From: an uncultured Acidobacteriota bacterium
Lineage (GTDB): Bacteria; Acidobacteriota; Blastocatellia; Pyrinomonadales; Pyrinomonadaceae
Length of the DNA: 64,000 bases
Assembly (NCBI GenBank): GCA_902826795.1
Contig: CADEGD010000001.1
Coordinates: 1 to 64,000, forward strand
Direction: 5' to 3'
A program made the translations under genes and the position numbers. The notes beneath the pieces were generated by a model, which ran no database searches, was not told where the DNA came from, and worked only from the letters and a program-made list of their open reading frames with translations. Positions 51,120 to 59,394 of the stretch are shown here, one piece after another (position 1 is the stretch's first letter; every line of letters starts with the position of its first letter).

Positions 51120-52508
51120 CTATCCGAGAAGGTGATTTCTACCCGCTTCCAAAAGCTTATCGACCTCACCGTTCGTTTCGGCTTCGGCGTATATGCGGAC
51201 CATCGGTTCGGTTCCGCTGGGCCGCATTAGCATCCACGTGCCGTCTGTGAAGATGAACTTCACGCCGTCCAGTCGATTTATGTTGTCAATCTTTCGCCCG
51301 CCGATCTCGGTCGGCTCTTGTGCGAGCTTTTCTTTTAGCCTCGCCGCGACATCGTCGGTCAGTTTTACGCCGATGCGTTTCGATTCAAGCTTGCCGACGC
51401 GTTCGTAAAGGCTGGCGAGCTGTTCGCCGATCGACTTGCCGGTGACCGCTACCGATTCGGCCGCAAGCAGGCATGCGATCAACCCGTCCTTCTCGGGATA
51501 ATGATGGCGGATCGAAAGCCCGGCGGATTCTTCGCCGCCGAGAATGATCTCGTCCTTGATTATCAATTCGCCGATGAACTTGAATCCGACCGGCGTTTCG
51601 TGAAGCGGCAATCCGCGATCTTTCGCGACGCGGTCGATCAAGTTCGACGTTGCGACCGACCTTGCGAAGCCAAGCTTCCAGCCCCGCGTCTCCGCGAGAT
51701 AATCCGCAAGCAGCGCGACGAGTTTGTTCGGTTCGATGAACGTTCCGTCGCTGTCAATGATCCCAAATCTGTCTCCGTCACCGTCGGTCGCAAGGCCGAG
51801 CGTCAATCCTTGTGTCGTGACCGAATTTCGCAGCTCGTCGAGCTTGTCTTCACCGGGCTCCGGCGCCTTCCCGCCAAAGGTAACGTCTCGCCAATCGTGG
51901 ATCGTCTCGATCTCAAGCCCGTGATCGCGAAGGATCTTGTCGAGATATCCGCGGCCCGTGCCGTAGAGGCAATCGTAAGCGTATCGGCCCTTGGCCTTCG
52001 CGATCGTCTCGAAGTCGATCTTCGATTTCAGATCGCCGAGATAGGCTTCACGCGGATCGAATGCTTCAATGCTGCCGCCTTCTGCGTCGGCCGGTTCGTC
52101 GTTATTCTCGACTGCCGCTTCGATCAGCTTCGTAACGTCGGGCAGAGCCGGAGCTCCGTCGTGCGTCGAGAACTTGATGCCTTGATATTCGGGCGGATTG
52201 TGCGACGCGGTGAAGTTCAACGCTCCCGCCGCTTTCATGTTGCGGATAGCATGCGAGACGGTCGGCGTCGGAACGGGATGGTCGCAATGCAGCACACGGA
52301 AACCTTTTCGCTTCGCGATCTCTGCCGCCACCGCTCCGAACTTTTCGCCCATGAAGCGAGTGTCGTTACCGATGATCAGCGTATTGCCGAGTTCAGATTG
52401 AGTTTTCAAATATCCGCAAACCGCATTTGCGACCCGTTCGACGTTCGCGAACGTAAAATCTTCCGCGATGATCGCCCGCCACCCCGACGTTCCAAACTTG
52501 ATCTTCAT
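51120..52508 (-). CDS. Phosphoglucomutase/phosphomannomutase
   Basis: Alpha-D-phosphohexomutase of 462 residues that moves a phosphate between C1 and C6 of glucose or mannose. The phosphoserine loop is TASHNPPEYQGIKF (Ser103 or near), the metal loop is DGDGDRFGI, the sugar loop is GGEESAGL and the phosphate site is RPSGTEPMVRIYAEA. All four domains are complete. Sugar specificity cannot be read from these motifs. The start at 52508 precedes a long AT-rich gap. Confidence 0.92.
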   Translation of the reverse strand: MKIKFGTSGWRAIIAEDFTFANVERVANAVCGYLKTQSELGNTLIIGNDTRFMGEKFGAVAAEIAKRKGFRVLHCDHPVPTPTVSHAIRNMKAAGALNFTASHNPPEYQGIKFSTHDGAPALPDVTKLIEAAVENNDEPADAEGGSIEAFDPREAYLGDLKSKIDFETIAKAKGRYAYDCLYGTGRGYLDKILRDHGLEIETIHDWRDVTFGGKAPEPGEDKLDELRNSVTTQGLTLGLATDGDGDRFGIIDSDGTFIEPNKLVALLADYLAETRGWKLGFARSVATSNLIDRVAKDRGLPLHETPVGFKFIGELIIKDEIILGGEESAGLSIRHHYPEKDGLIACLLAAESVAVTGKSIGEQLASLYERVGKLESKRIGVKLTDDVAARLKEKLAQEPTEIGGRKIDNINRLDGVKFIFTDGTWMLMRPSGTEPMVRIYAEAETNGEVDKLLEAGRNHLLG

Positions 52509-53055
52509 TTACGCCTTGGACTTGAGTGAATGCTTACCCTAATACCTTGAGGTTGATCTACCGTATCACACCCGCTTATGTTTGTAAAGCGAAATGTAAG
52601 CTTTTAACTTGATATTTTGTAACAATTAAACGCTGTAGGTTAAATAGACGCGTGAAAGCACTGCTTAAAGCGATAAATCACAAAGTCACAGTAATACATT
52701 GATGGATACACTGATGGATGAATTTTTCGGGGACAGGCAGAGGTACGCAAGTTAAGCGCAGGCTTAATGTCCATGTATGTACAAAATGACACACCTCTTA
52801 GCCCATTGTTGACGGCTGTGTCATTCTGGCTCACCTGCTAAGTCGGGTATATTACATTCGAAAACGGGCTAAACCTCAGTGTTTTACTGCATTTGAAAGC
52901 GGCGAGGTAGCTCCGGTGCCGGGCATAGAAATTGCACTCAACAATGAGACCTAGACCGTTACCGGTCCGCGCGACTGCCTTCTTAACTACTAATTATACG
53001 GGCATCCGACGCTATTTAGCTGCAATCAGCTATTTGGAGAAGCTATTTATACGTT
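52509..53055 (+). other. 547-base non-coding leader upstream of the radical SAM gene
   Basis: No credible gene is visible. The DNA is more AT-rich than its neighbours. It contains an inverted repeat AATGACACA / TGTGTCATT (about 52787-52828) and a small hairpin AGCTGCAATCAGCT just before the start, with GGAG about 14 bases from the ATG. It must hold the promoters of two divergent genes and a long 5' untranslated region. The short minus-strand frame at 52640-52834 has no family and poor start context. Confidence 0.5.
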
Positions 53056-55095
53056 ATGACGAGACCAATCAAGCACTTTGAAAAAGGCCTTACATATGTA
53101 GCCAGCGGAGCGTTCAACGCCATCCGCTCGATTAACCAGTTTAAGCCGAACCCGAGCTTCATTCCGAAGTGGTCGGACAAGCCGATCCTCAAATCGTGGG
53201 AGAAGTCGAAGCCAACGCTCGGATTTCCGCGGCAGACGGATTCGCTTTGCCCGAACTGCGTGATCGAGGCTCGCGAGGCGATCATCAACGGTGATCGCGA
53301 TGTTTCCACGCTTATCAATGAGAAGGTCGGCGAGATCAAGGCACAGATCATCGAGCGTGACGGACAGGTTTGGATGATCAAGGATTGCCCGGAGCACGGC
53401 CACTTTGAAGACTTGATGGCGATGGACTCCGAGTTTCTGACGCACATCGAAGGACTCTTCCCCGGCCGCGACCAGCAGGCACACAACGACGAAAAGCTTC
53501 ACAACCACGGTTCGTCGACGATCAAGTACGGCCGCGGTGCGGTTCTTACTGTCGACCTTACGAACCGCTGCAACATGATGTGCGACCCGTGCTTCATGGA
53601 CGCGAACCAGGTCGGATTCGTCCACGAGCTTTCGATGGAAGACGTCAAAGAGATCCTCGACAACGCCATCTCGATCAAGCCGCGCCGACAGATGTCGGTT
53701 CAATACAGCGGCGGCGAACCTACATTGAGCCCTTACTTTCTTGATGCGGTCCGCTATGCGCGCAAGGTCGGGTACAACTCGGTGCAGGCGGCGACTAACG
53801 GTATCGAGTTTGCGAAGTCGAAAGAATTTTGTAAGGAAGCGGCAGAGGCCGGACTGCGATTCGTTTATCTGCAGTTCGACGGTATAGGCAACGACGCAAA
53901 CTCGCACCGCCAGATCGGTAACCTGTTTGATGTTAAGCTGCGTGCGATCAACAACCTGCACGAAGCCGGCGTAGATATCATTCTTGTCACGACGCTGGTT
54001 AACGGCATCAACAATGACCAGGTCGGTTCGATCATCCGCTTCGCTCTCGAGAATCCGAAAAAGATCTCGTTCATCGCTTTCCAGCCTGTGTCGTTCACGG
54101 GCCGCGACGAGCACATCACCGAGCAGCGTCGCCTGCAGCAGCGTTACACGCTTGCCCACCTCGCACACGATGTGAAGGGCCAAGTCGGCATCACTGAGCC
54201 GACGCGTGACTGGTTCCCGCTGTCGTTGATGGGAGCGTTCGCCGATTTTGCTGACGTGGTTCACGGTGCTGATGCGGATTGGGGACAGGTCAGCTGCGGC
54301 TGCCACCCGAACTGCGGCGTCGGTACGGCGGTGATGGTTAATAAAGAAACGAAAGAGATGGCTCCGGTTCCGCAGTTCCTGAATATTCAGGGCCTGGTTT
54401 CGGACATGCAGCACATCACGGACACCAACCGCGGTAAGTGGTTCTCGAACATCATGATGGGCCTCGCTCTCCTGAAGAACTATAACCCTTATGGTGCTCC
54501 GACCTCGTTGACGCTTGGCGGCATCCTGAAGAAGTTTGACAAGTCGTTCGGCCTGTCGGGCAAGGATTACGGAAAGGTCGGCGGCGACCGCACGGCCGAA
54601 GATATCGAGAAGCGTCGTCAAGACCCCTGGAACTTCCTCTTTATCGCGGGAATGTGGTTCCAGGATCTGTTTAATTACGACTTCCGCCGCACCGAGATGT
54701 GCATCATCCCGTACGGCACGCAGGAAGGCGAGATCTCGTTCTGTGCATACAACACCGGCATCGGCTGGCGCAATATCATCGAGCACATGCACCAGAACGC
54801 GACCGTCGCACAGTGGTATAAGGATCACGGCCGTCACGAAGTTTTCGCACGCGGCAAGCACGTTGAGCTTGGCGATCAGTCGCACAACCTCAACCTGAAT
54901 CAGGTCGACCTGACCCGTCCGAACAAGCCGGAGATGGAAGGTCCGAAGACGGCAGCCGAAGAAATGCAGATGATGCGCAAGCTCTACAACCAGATGGTTT
55001 TGGAGAAGAACCAGATCAAGGGCGAATCGCTCGTCCAGATCGGCGGCATCAAACGCGAGAAAAAGGCTGACAAGTCGATGGCAGTCGCTGAGTAG
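53056..55095 (+). CDS. Radical SAM protein of the tetraether-synthase (Tes/MJ0619) type
   Basis: Large radical SAM enzyme (679 residues). The 4Fe-4S motif CxxxCxxC is Cys172, Cys176, Cys179 (TNRCNMMCDPCFMDANQVG), and SAM-binding SGGEPT is at 218-223. Before it lies an N-terminal metal-binding region with SLCPNC (65-68) and DCPEHG (111-114). After it, CGCHPNCGVG (414-423) supplies further cluster ligands. This arrangement is that of archaeal MJ0619-like proteins, of which the Methanosarcina member joins lipid tails by C-C coupling (tetraether synthase), and of bacterial relatives linked to membrane-spanning lipids. The C-terminal 200 residues are an extra helical domain. The protein is well expressed by look of its codon use. 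It has its own terminator. Confidence 0.88.
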   Translation: MTRPIKHFEKGLTYVASGAFNAIRSINQFKPNPSFIPKWSDKPILKSWEKSKPTLGFPRQTDSLCPNCVIEAREAIINGDRDVSTLINEKVGEIKAQIIERDGQVWMIKDCPEHGHFEDLMAMDSEFLTHIEGLFPGRDQQAHNDEKLHNHGSSTIKYGRGAVLTVDLTNRCNMMCDPCFMDANQVGFVHELSMEDVKEILDNAISIKPRRQMSVQYSGGEPTLSPYFLDAVRYARKVGYNSVQAATNGIEFAKSKEFCKEAAEAGLRFVYLQFDGIGNDANSHRQIGNLFDVKLRAINNLHEAGVDIILVTTLVNGINNDQVGSIIRFALENPKKISFIAFQPVSFTGRDEHITEQRRLQQRYTLAHLAHDVKGQVGITEPTRDWFPLSLMGAFADFADVVHGADADWGQVSCGCHPNCGVGTAVMVNKETKEMAPVPQFLNIQGLVSDMQHITDTNRGKWFSNIMMGLALLKNYNPYGAPTSLTLGGILKKFDKSFGLSGKDYGKVGGDRTAEDIEKRRQDPWNFLFIAGMWFQDLFNYDFRRTEMCIIPYGTQEGEISFCAYNTGIGWRNIIEHMHQNATVAQWYKDHGRHEVFARGKHVELGDQSHNLNLNQVDLTRPNKPEMEGPKTAAEEMQMMRKLYNQMVLEKNQIKGESLVQIGGIKREKKADKSMAVAE

Positions 55096-55106
55096 TTAAC
55101 GGATCG

Positions 55107-55154
55107 CGGACATTCTTGTCCGCAACTCCGGACAATTGCGGACAAGAATGTCCG
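55107..55154. repeat. Perfect inverted repeat (GGACAAGAATGTCC family)
   Basis: CGGACATTCTTGTCCGCAA at 55107-55125 is exactly repeated in inverted form at 55136-55154, loop 10 bases. It lies 12 bases after the radical SAM stop and before the terminator, and is probably a dispersed palindrome. Confidence 0.75.
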
Positions 55155-55168
55155 TGTTCCATTTGAAG

Positions 55169-55201
55169 AGCCCGTGGAGCGATCCGCGGGCTTTTTGTTT
55201 T
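55169..55201 (+). terminator. Rho-independent terminator of the radical SAM gene
   Basis: Stem AGCCCGTGGA / TCCGCGGGCT (10 bp, one G-U type pair, loop GCGA) followed by TTTTGTTTT. It ends right at the stop of the convergent gene at 55203, so it may serve both. Confidence 0.88.
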
Positions 55202-55202
55202 C

Positions 55203-55646
55203 TCAATTGCCTGGTCGGCGGGTGTTCGGTTCGCGCTTTACGGATCTTGGTGCTTTCACGATATTCGCCGGCATGTTTGCGTTGAAAGGTTTATTCGAGA
55301 TGTAAGTATTGGTATCCGGCGGAGCCTTGTACGGGTTCGTATTCACGTAGTTGCCGTTGCCGCGTGACCCTCCGCGCGCAGGCACAGCCGCGTTGGCGGT
55401 CGCGTTGTAGGCAGGGTGAGGTATGTTGGCGATCGCGTCGATCTGTTTGCAGTCGATATCCCAACGCGAAGTCTTCGCGTTCCAGTCCGCACGAGCCCAA
55501 GCTGTGGGCTGTAGCATGTCTTGCAGAACGCTGTCGTCAAGCGGCGGGCATGAGGGAGCATGCGTTGCCGAACCGTTCGCCCACGCAATGCCGATCATCA
55601 AAAACAGAAGGCCGGTGAGAAGTATCGCTGAATGTTTCGCGTTCAT
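55203..55646 (-). CDS. Secreted protein of unknown function
   Basis: Protein of 147 residues with a signal peptide (HSAILLTGLLFLMIGIAWANG). The mature N-terminal part has two cysteines (SCPPLDD, DIDCKQID), which could form a disulfide. The rest is low-complexity and Asn/Pro/Ala-rich with a basic tail (KREPNTRRPGN). No family recognised. Convergent with the radical SAM gene. Confidence 0.62.
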   Translation of the reverse strand: MNAKHSAILLTGLLFLMIGIAWANGSATHAPSCPPLDDSVLQDMLQPTAWARADWNAKTSRWDIDCKQIDAIANIPHPAYNATANAAVPARGGSRGNGNYVNTNPYKAPPDTNTYISNKPFNANMPANIVKAPRSVKREPNTRRPGN

Positions 55647-55726
55647 ATTGCCGCCAAGCTTATTCGGAACACGGTGCCCGAGTCAATGAAACCGCGAGGT
55701 ACTTTAAGTTTCGCAGATCTTTTCTA

Positions 55727-55866
55727 CCGCGAATAACGCGAATCTTCGCGAATAAATCTTTGAGTTATCGGCCCGCGCCAAAATTACGCGATTACATGAA
55801 ACTGTTAACGATTTTAGGGTGGTACTGATATTCGCGTTCATTCGCGTTCATTCGCGTTATTCGCGG
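55727..55866. repeat. Inverted repeat (CCGCGAATAACGCGAAT family)
   Basis: The 17-base CCGCGAATAACGCGAAT at 55727-55743 recurs exactly in inverted form at 55850-55866. The right side also has a tandem TTCGCGTTCA run. The 106-base centre is unique and non-coding. Confidence 0.7.
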
Positions 55867-55942
55867 TTAAGATCTGCCTCGCATGTTCCGCAGAAACTTC
55901 TTCGTGCAATTCTCGCCGCTCATCGCTTACAATTCACTGATT

Positions 55943-56365
55943 ATGAGGCTGACAATCTCGATCTTCTGTTTAGCATTCGCGTTCGTTTCAGTAGCTGCTC
56001 AGGATAAAAAGGCTGTCGAGGCTGAGCTGATCAAACTCGACAAGGCTTGGACCGCCGCCGAGCTGAAGGGCGACAAGAGGGCAGCCGCCGCGCTCGTCGC
56101 GGACGATTTCGTCGGCACAACCCAGCGCGGCCAGATACAGAACAAGGCCGAATACCTCGCCTCCGTCACCGCCAATTCCGACATGGTCAAGGCCGACGAT
56201 TACAAGATCACCATCCACGGCAACACCGCCATCATGACCCACCGCTCCACCGTCGAAGGTGTCCGCAACATCCAGTTTCGCTCGACTCACGTCTGGATGA
56301 AACGCGGCGGCAAATGGCTCATCATCGCCCACCACGGCAGCCAGATCACCACCGAGATCGAATGA
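55943..56365 (+). CDS. Secreted SnoaL/NTF2-like protein (DUF4440)
   Basis: Exported protein of 140 residues. After a signal peptide ending at VAAQ it has the DUF4440 pattern: ELIKLDKAWTAAELKGDKRA, ALVADDFVGTTQRGQI, then NTAIMTHRSTVEG and the strand HVWMKRGGKWLIIAHHGSQI. The cone-shaped fold binds small molecules, and the true ligand is unknown. The ATG at 55943 is chosen because the longer frame would place 20 non-signal residues before the signal peptide. Confidence 0.82.
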   Translation: MRLTISIFCLAFAFVSVAAQDKKAVEAELIKLDKAWTAAELKGDKRAAAALVADDFVGTTQRGQIQNKAEYLASVTANSDMVKADDYKITIHGNTAIMTHRSTVEGVRNIQFRSTHVWMKRGGKWLIIAHHGSQITTEIE

Positions 56366-56731
56366 CTTTCTTTTGAATGAGTTTTAACTCAAATGCGTCA
56401 AGAAGCGAAGACGCAAAGAAATCAGTCTTTGCTCTTCTTGTTCTTCCTGTTCTGTGGTTAAAAAAAGATTCGACCACAGAACAAGATGATGAAGAAGAAG
56501 AGCAAGATGAATCAAAACTTACCGTCTTTGCGGTTGAAAAAAAGAGCGCGTATTTTGCGGGGCGGCTTTCGGTGAGAGGGCTACCCGATCGGGTAGTAAC
56601 GGCGGGTGGTGCAAAAAATTATGGATTCCATCGTCGTGACATGAGAGCTGTTCAGATATCTTCCCACGCATCGAAGTTAGGTTTCTCCCGAGCGAGCAAA
56701 TTTGCTTCGACTCGCCGAAGCAAGGAAGAAG
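56366..56731 (+). other. Non-coding stretch with a repeat and no gene
   Basis: The interval between the DUF4440 gene and the HExxH gene holds copy 3 of the CTGTGGT palindrome and otherwise low-similarity sequence. An open frame of 123 codons crosses it (56377-56748) but is translated from the palindrome and ends inside the next gene, so I do not call it. Confidence 0.6.
56430..56508. repeat. Palindromic repeat, CTGTGGT family, copy 3
   Basis: Left side GCTCTTCTTGTTCTTCCTGT then TCTGTGGTTA; right side CGACCACAGAACAAGATGAT then GAAGAAGAAGAGC. Loop A-rich. Same layout as copies at 22931 and 51041. Confidence 0.72.
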
Positions 56732-57343
56732 ATGAGCAAAGAACGTGAACTGAACTTCCGGGTAAAGAAGCGCATTACGTTGAACATCGCGTGCGTTTAC
56801 CTGGATAACTACAAGGGAATTGACGACCGAGGCGTGATCGCAAAGGCCAAGGAGGTGTTGGACACACACAACATCGAGCTGAATATATGGCCGGAATCCG
56901 GTTCGAAGCAGGTCGGCGTAAATACATTGACCTACCTCGACCTGCCCGAAATTTCCGATATGGAAAAGAAGGTGATGAATATAATCCCGCACGAGGACGC
57001 GGCGTATAAGGCCGTAAGACGTGCCGTGGATCAAAAGATCAAAGGGCAATGTACCGCCGTCTACGCGTTGCCGGTCGTCTTCTGTCAGTATGTTCACGCA
57101 GGCTACGGCGTGACGCCGCCGGAGACGAAACTTTCCACCAGCCTAACGCGTGCATGCTTTATCGGGATGGCGGGCAACGACGACAAGATGGACCTGCTTC
57201 ACGAAATGGGCCATTCCATCGAAGCCATCGGCGACGGCCATTCGCCCGACACCGGAAACTTTATGCACACTACCAACGGCCGCACCTTTATGTATCGCTT
57301 CCAGGTCGAATTCATGGCCAAAGCCTTCTACGCCGTCGGCTGA
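56732..57343 (+). CDS. HExxH-motif protein of unknown family
   Basis: Protein of 203 residues, cytosolic by sequence (no signal peptide). Residues 157-161 are HEMGH, followed by SIEAIGDGH with a further His at 170 and a Met at 178 (NFMHTTNGRTFMYRF). The order HExxH...H...M recalls metzincin proteases, but the His spacing (nine residues after the second His rather than six) is unusual. The N-terminal half (KRITLNIACVYLDN, IIPHEDAAYKAVRRAVDQKI) resembles no family I know. AGGAAG precedes the ATG at 56732. Zinc peptidase activity is a guess. Confidence 0.62.
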   Translation: MSKERELNFRVKKRITLNIACVYLDNYKGIDDRGVIAKAKEVLDTHNIELNIWPESGSKQVGVNTLTYLDLPEISDMEKKVMNIIPHEDAAYKAVRRAVDQKIKGQCTAVYALPVVFCQYVHAGYGVTPPETKLSTSLTRACFIGMAGNDDKMDLLHEMGHSIEAIGDGHSPDTGNFMHTTNGRTFMYRFQVEFMAKAFYAVG

Positions 57344-57685
57344 GGGCTTTTAATTCACGCGCGCCCGCGTCGTTGTGTGATGCGGGTTTTTCTCTGCCCG
57401 CGAAACACGCGAAAGGCCGCGAAAGGATACTCAACGCAAAGGCACTAAATCCGCAAAGCCTTCCCGGACCATAAAACTTGACAGATATTGCAAAATGCAA
57501 TACGATTTGGACGCGGTCAAAATCTTTCAAACTCTACCTGAGATTTAGACGCTGACGCGAGAGAAGTGAACCTTATAGGGGTGCCGATCTATAAACCAAC
57601 CCAATGGAGAAAACCACTATGAAAAGAAACGCAAAATACTACGGAGGGCATTCAAGCTTCCGTGAAAAAAAGGAGATGACGCCAG
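57344..57685 (+). other. Non-coding stretch upstream of the HigBA pair
   Basis: Contains CGCGAAACACGCGAAAGG-type repeat units near 57400 and then AT-rich DNA that should hold the HigBA promoter. An open frame of 52 codons (57619-57777) with GGAG before its ATG overlaps higB; it is possible but unsupported as a gene. Confidence 0.45.
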
Positions 57686-57979
57686 ATGCGTATCATAAGC
57701 CGAAAGGCATTGCGGAACTATTGGGAAGAACATCCGAAGGCAGAAGAAGTTCTACAGGATTGGTATTCGAAGATTAAGAAATCGCAGGCGGGAAACTTTG
57801 CTCAATTGCGCGGAGCGTTCCCGAGCGCCGATCTAGTCGGTGACTGCATTGTTTTCAATGTAGGCGGTAACAACTACAGAGTTATCGTGCACCTCGACTT
57901 TAGCATCCAAACTGTTTGGATAAGATTTGTTTTGAGTCATTCGGACTACGACCGCGATAGGTGGAAGGCCGATTGTTGA
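57686..57979 (+). CDS. higB: HigB-type toxin
   Basis: mRNA-cutting toxin of 97 residues. The start MRIISRKALRNYWEEHPKAE is the known beginning of the HigB/PF09907 family and NNYRVIVHLDFSIQTVWIRFVLSHSDYDR the expected end, with conserved strand and His/Tyr residues. GGAG precedes the start. The antitoxin follows 17 bases later, giving the toxin-first order of HigBA. Confidence 0.92.
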   Translation: MRIISRKALRNYWEEHPKAEEVLQDWYSKIKKSQAGNFAQLRGAFPSADLVGDCIVFNVGGNNYRVIVHLDFSIQTVWIRFVLSHSDYDRDRWKADC

Positions 57980-57996
57980 AGTCGGTGAGGGTAAAG

Positions 57997-58401
57997 ATGG
58001 GTAAAAGATACAACCCAAATGCATATGCGGAGCTGCTCGTTGAATACTTGCCAGGCGTAATTCGCTCGGAGAAGGAAAACGACAAGGCCATCGAATTTGC
58101 CGGACGCCTAATGAGGAAGGGCGAGAAAGGACGTTCGCCTGAAGAAGGGCGGTTACTGGAATTGCTGATTACGCTGATCGAGGATTTTGAAGAGAAGGCG
58201 TATCCGATCGGCCCGTCGGATCCAGCGGTTGCCTTGCGCGAACTGATGCGGGAACACGGGCTGAAACAAACCGATATGGTCGGGATCTTCGGCTCGCAAG
58301 GAACCGTCTCCCAAGTCCTCAATGGCAAACGCGACATCAGCAAGTCACAGGCAAAGAAACTCTCCGCCCGATTTCATCTGCCAGTCGACATCTTTATCTA
58401 A
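57997..58401 (+). CDS. higA: HigA-type antitoxin
   Basis: Antitoxin of 134 residues. The N-terminal half (YNPNAYAELLVEYLPGVIRS, LLELLITLIEDFEEKAYPIG) is the family toxin-binding region; the C-terminal half is an XRE helix-turn-helix with VALRELMREHGLKQTDMVGI and TVSQVLNGKRDIS. GAGG precedes the ATG at 57997; an in-frame GTG at 57961 would overlap higB. Self-regulation of the pair is expected. Confidence 0.92.
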   Translation: MGKRYNPNAYAELLVEYLPGVIRSEKENDKAIEFAGRLMRKGEKGRSPEEGRLLELLITLIEDFEEKAYPIGPSDPAVALRELMREHGLKQTDMVGIFGSQGTVSQVLNGKRDISKSQAKKLSARFHLPVDIFI

Positions 58402-58833
58402 CGAATTCCGTGATCTAGTTCTGTGCTTTGTGTGTTTTCCGTGGTTCGCCTTTCCTGCCTTGTAGAAACCTGACGGCGCCTGAAAGTAATTGAATCAGAG
58501 AAACACTGAAGCTATTTGCTTCGTGCGTTCGTGTAATTCGCCGCCTTTTATTGGATTTGTTTCGTGTAGTTCTTGGAGAAAAAAGAGGTTATCCACGAAC
58601 AACACGAAATGCACGAAAGAACACGAATCTCACGCTCGCCTCGATCGCCGTCTAAAAAGAACCTCGCCGCCTTACCACCCAAGACAAGAATCGTAGTCAG
58701 GGCCCCGCTTGTCCTGCAGGTTCTTAGAAAAAGTAGGTCGTACTATATAATCGACTTCCGTTCTCGAGGGGGCTCGCGGAGATCTGGCGTCACGCAGGTC
58801 GAGTTGAAGCACGCGGATAGACGGCATAGACTC
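58402..58833 (+). other. Gene-free region with a repeat
   Basis: The stretch between higA and the next weak gene carries TTCGTG-rich repeat units (58519-58540 and, inverted, 58593-58627) with the look of a degenerate palindrome (CACGAACAACACGAAATGCA). No frame with a credible start and family crosses it. Confidence 0.55.
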
Positions 58834-59381
58834 ATGAAATATCGACTTCAGTATTTTCTACTATTTTCTTGTGTCGCAATCGCGACGAATTGTGGAGGCC
58901 CGGCACGTTATAAATTCTTCGTTTTTGAGGATCCGGAGAATCGGATTAGATTTTTTGTTAATAATGTACCCATCGAACAGTTCGAACGGGGTGGCTGGGG
59001 AGACCCTGGCTCCGCGATGTATTGGGGGCCGAGAAGCGTCGATGACGCGGTAAATGTCGTTGCAGAACTACGGTCGATTCACAAGTTATTTACTCATCTC
59101 AGATCAATTCAGGGACGTACCTAGTAAACCTCAGCCAGAGCCATACGTTGGGGTATAAGAAAATTTGGTACTTACTCGGGAAGTCCGACGAACCCTGCCA
59201 CGGATGTCTGTCAAATGCGAAGGAAGAATTGGGCCTTGGCGTGTTCAAGATGGCTAACCAGCTTTCGGTGATTGCTTTCAAGTTCAACGAGCGTCCGCCT
59301 AATACAGTGGAGGAGCGGCGAGGTGATCTGACGGAGTATTTTCAGCTCACTGCTCGATCAAGTTCACTAGGACAACGCTGA
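58834..59381 (+). pseudogene. Possible secreted-protein gene broken by a frameshift
   Basis: The first part (58834-59124) encodes a signal-peptide-like start (MKYRLQYFLLFSCVAIATNC) and a polar region with FFVFEDPENRIRFFVNN. It stops shortly after the phrase AELRSI. In another frame the sequence continues without a stop as INSGTYLVNLSQSHTLGYKK and IWYLLGKSDEPCHGCLSNAK to 59381. A shift between about 59050 and 59090 would join them into one protein of about 180 residues. I do not recognise the family, so both the frameshift and the gene are tentative. Confidence 0.4.
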
Positions 59382-59394
59382 TCTGGGTAGGGAA

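Noticed and set aside
52640-52834. 64-codon minus-strand frame in the long leader
   Set aside because: No family, no ribosome site and unusual composition; the region is better read as non-coding.
53047-54885. 612-codon minus-strand frame opposite the radical SAM gene
   Set aside because: An antisense shadow caused by strong codon bias of the real gene; it lacks recognisable domains, while the plus frame has clear catalytic motifs.
56377-56748. 123-codon frame across the third CTGTGGT palindrome
   Set aside because: Much of it is the translated repeat and it ends inside the HExxH gene in another frame.
57619-57777. 52-codon frame before and within higB, with GGAG upstream
   Set aside because: It overlaps higB in another frame and resembles no known peptide. 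It could be a leader, but nothing supports this.
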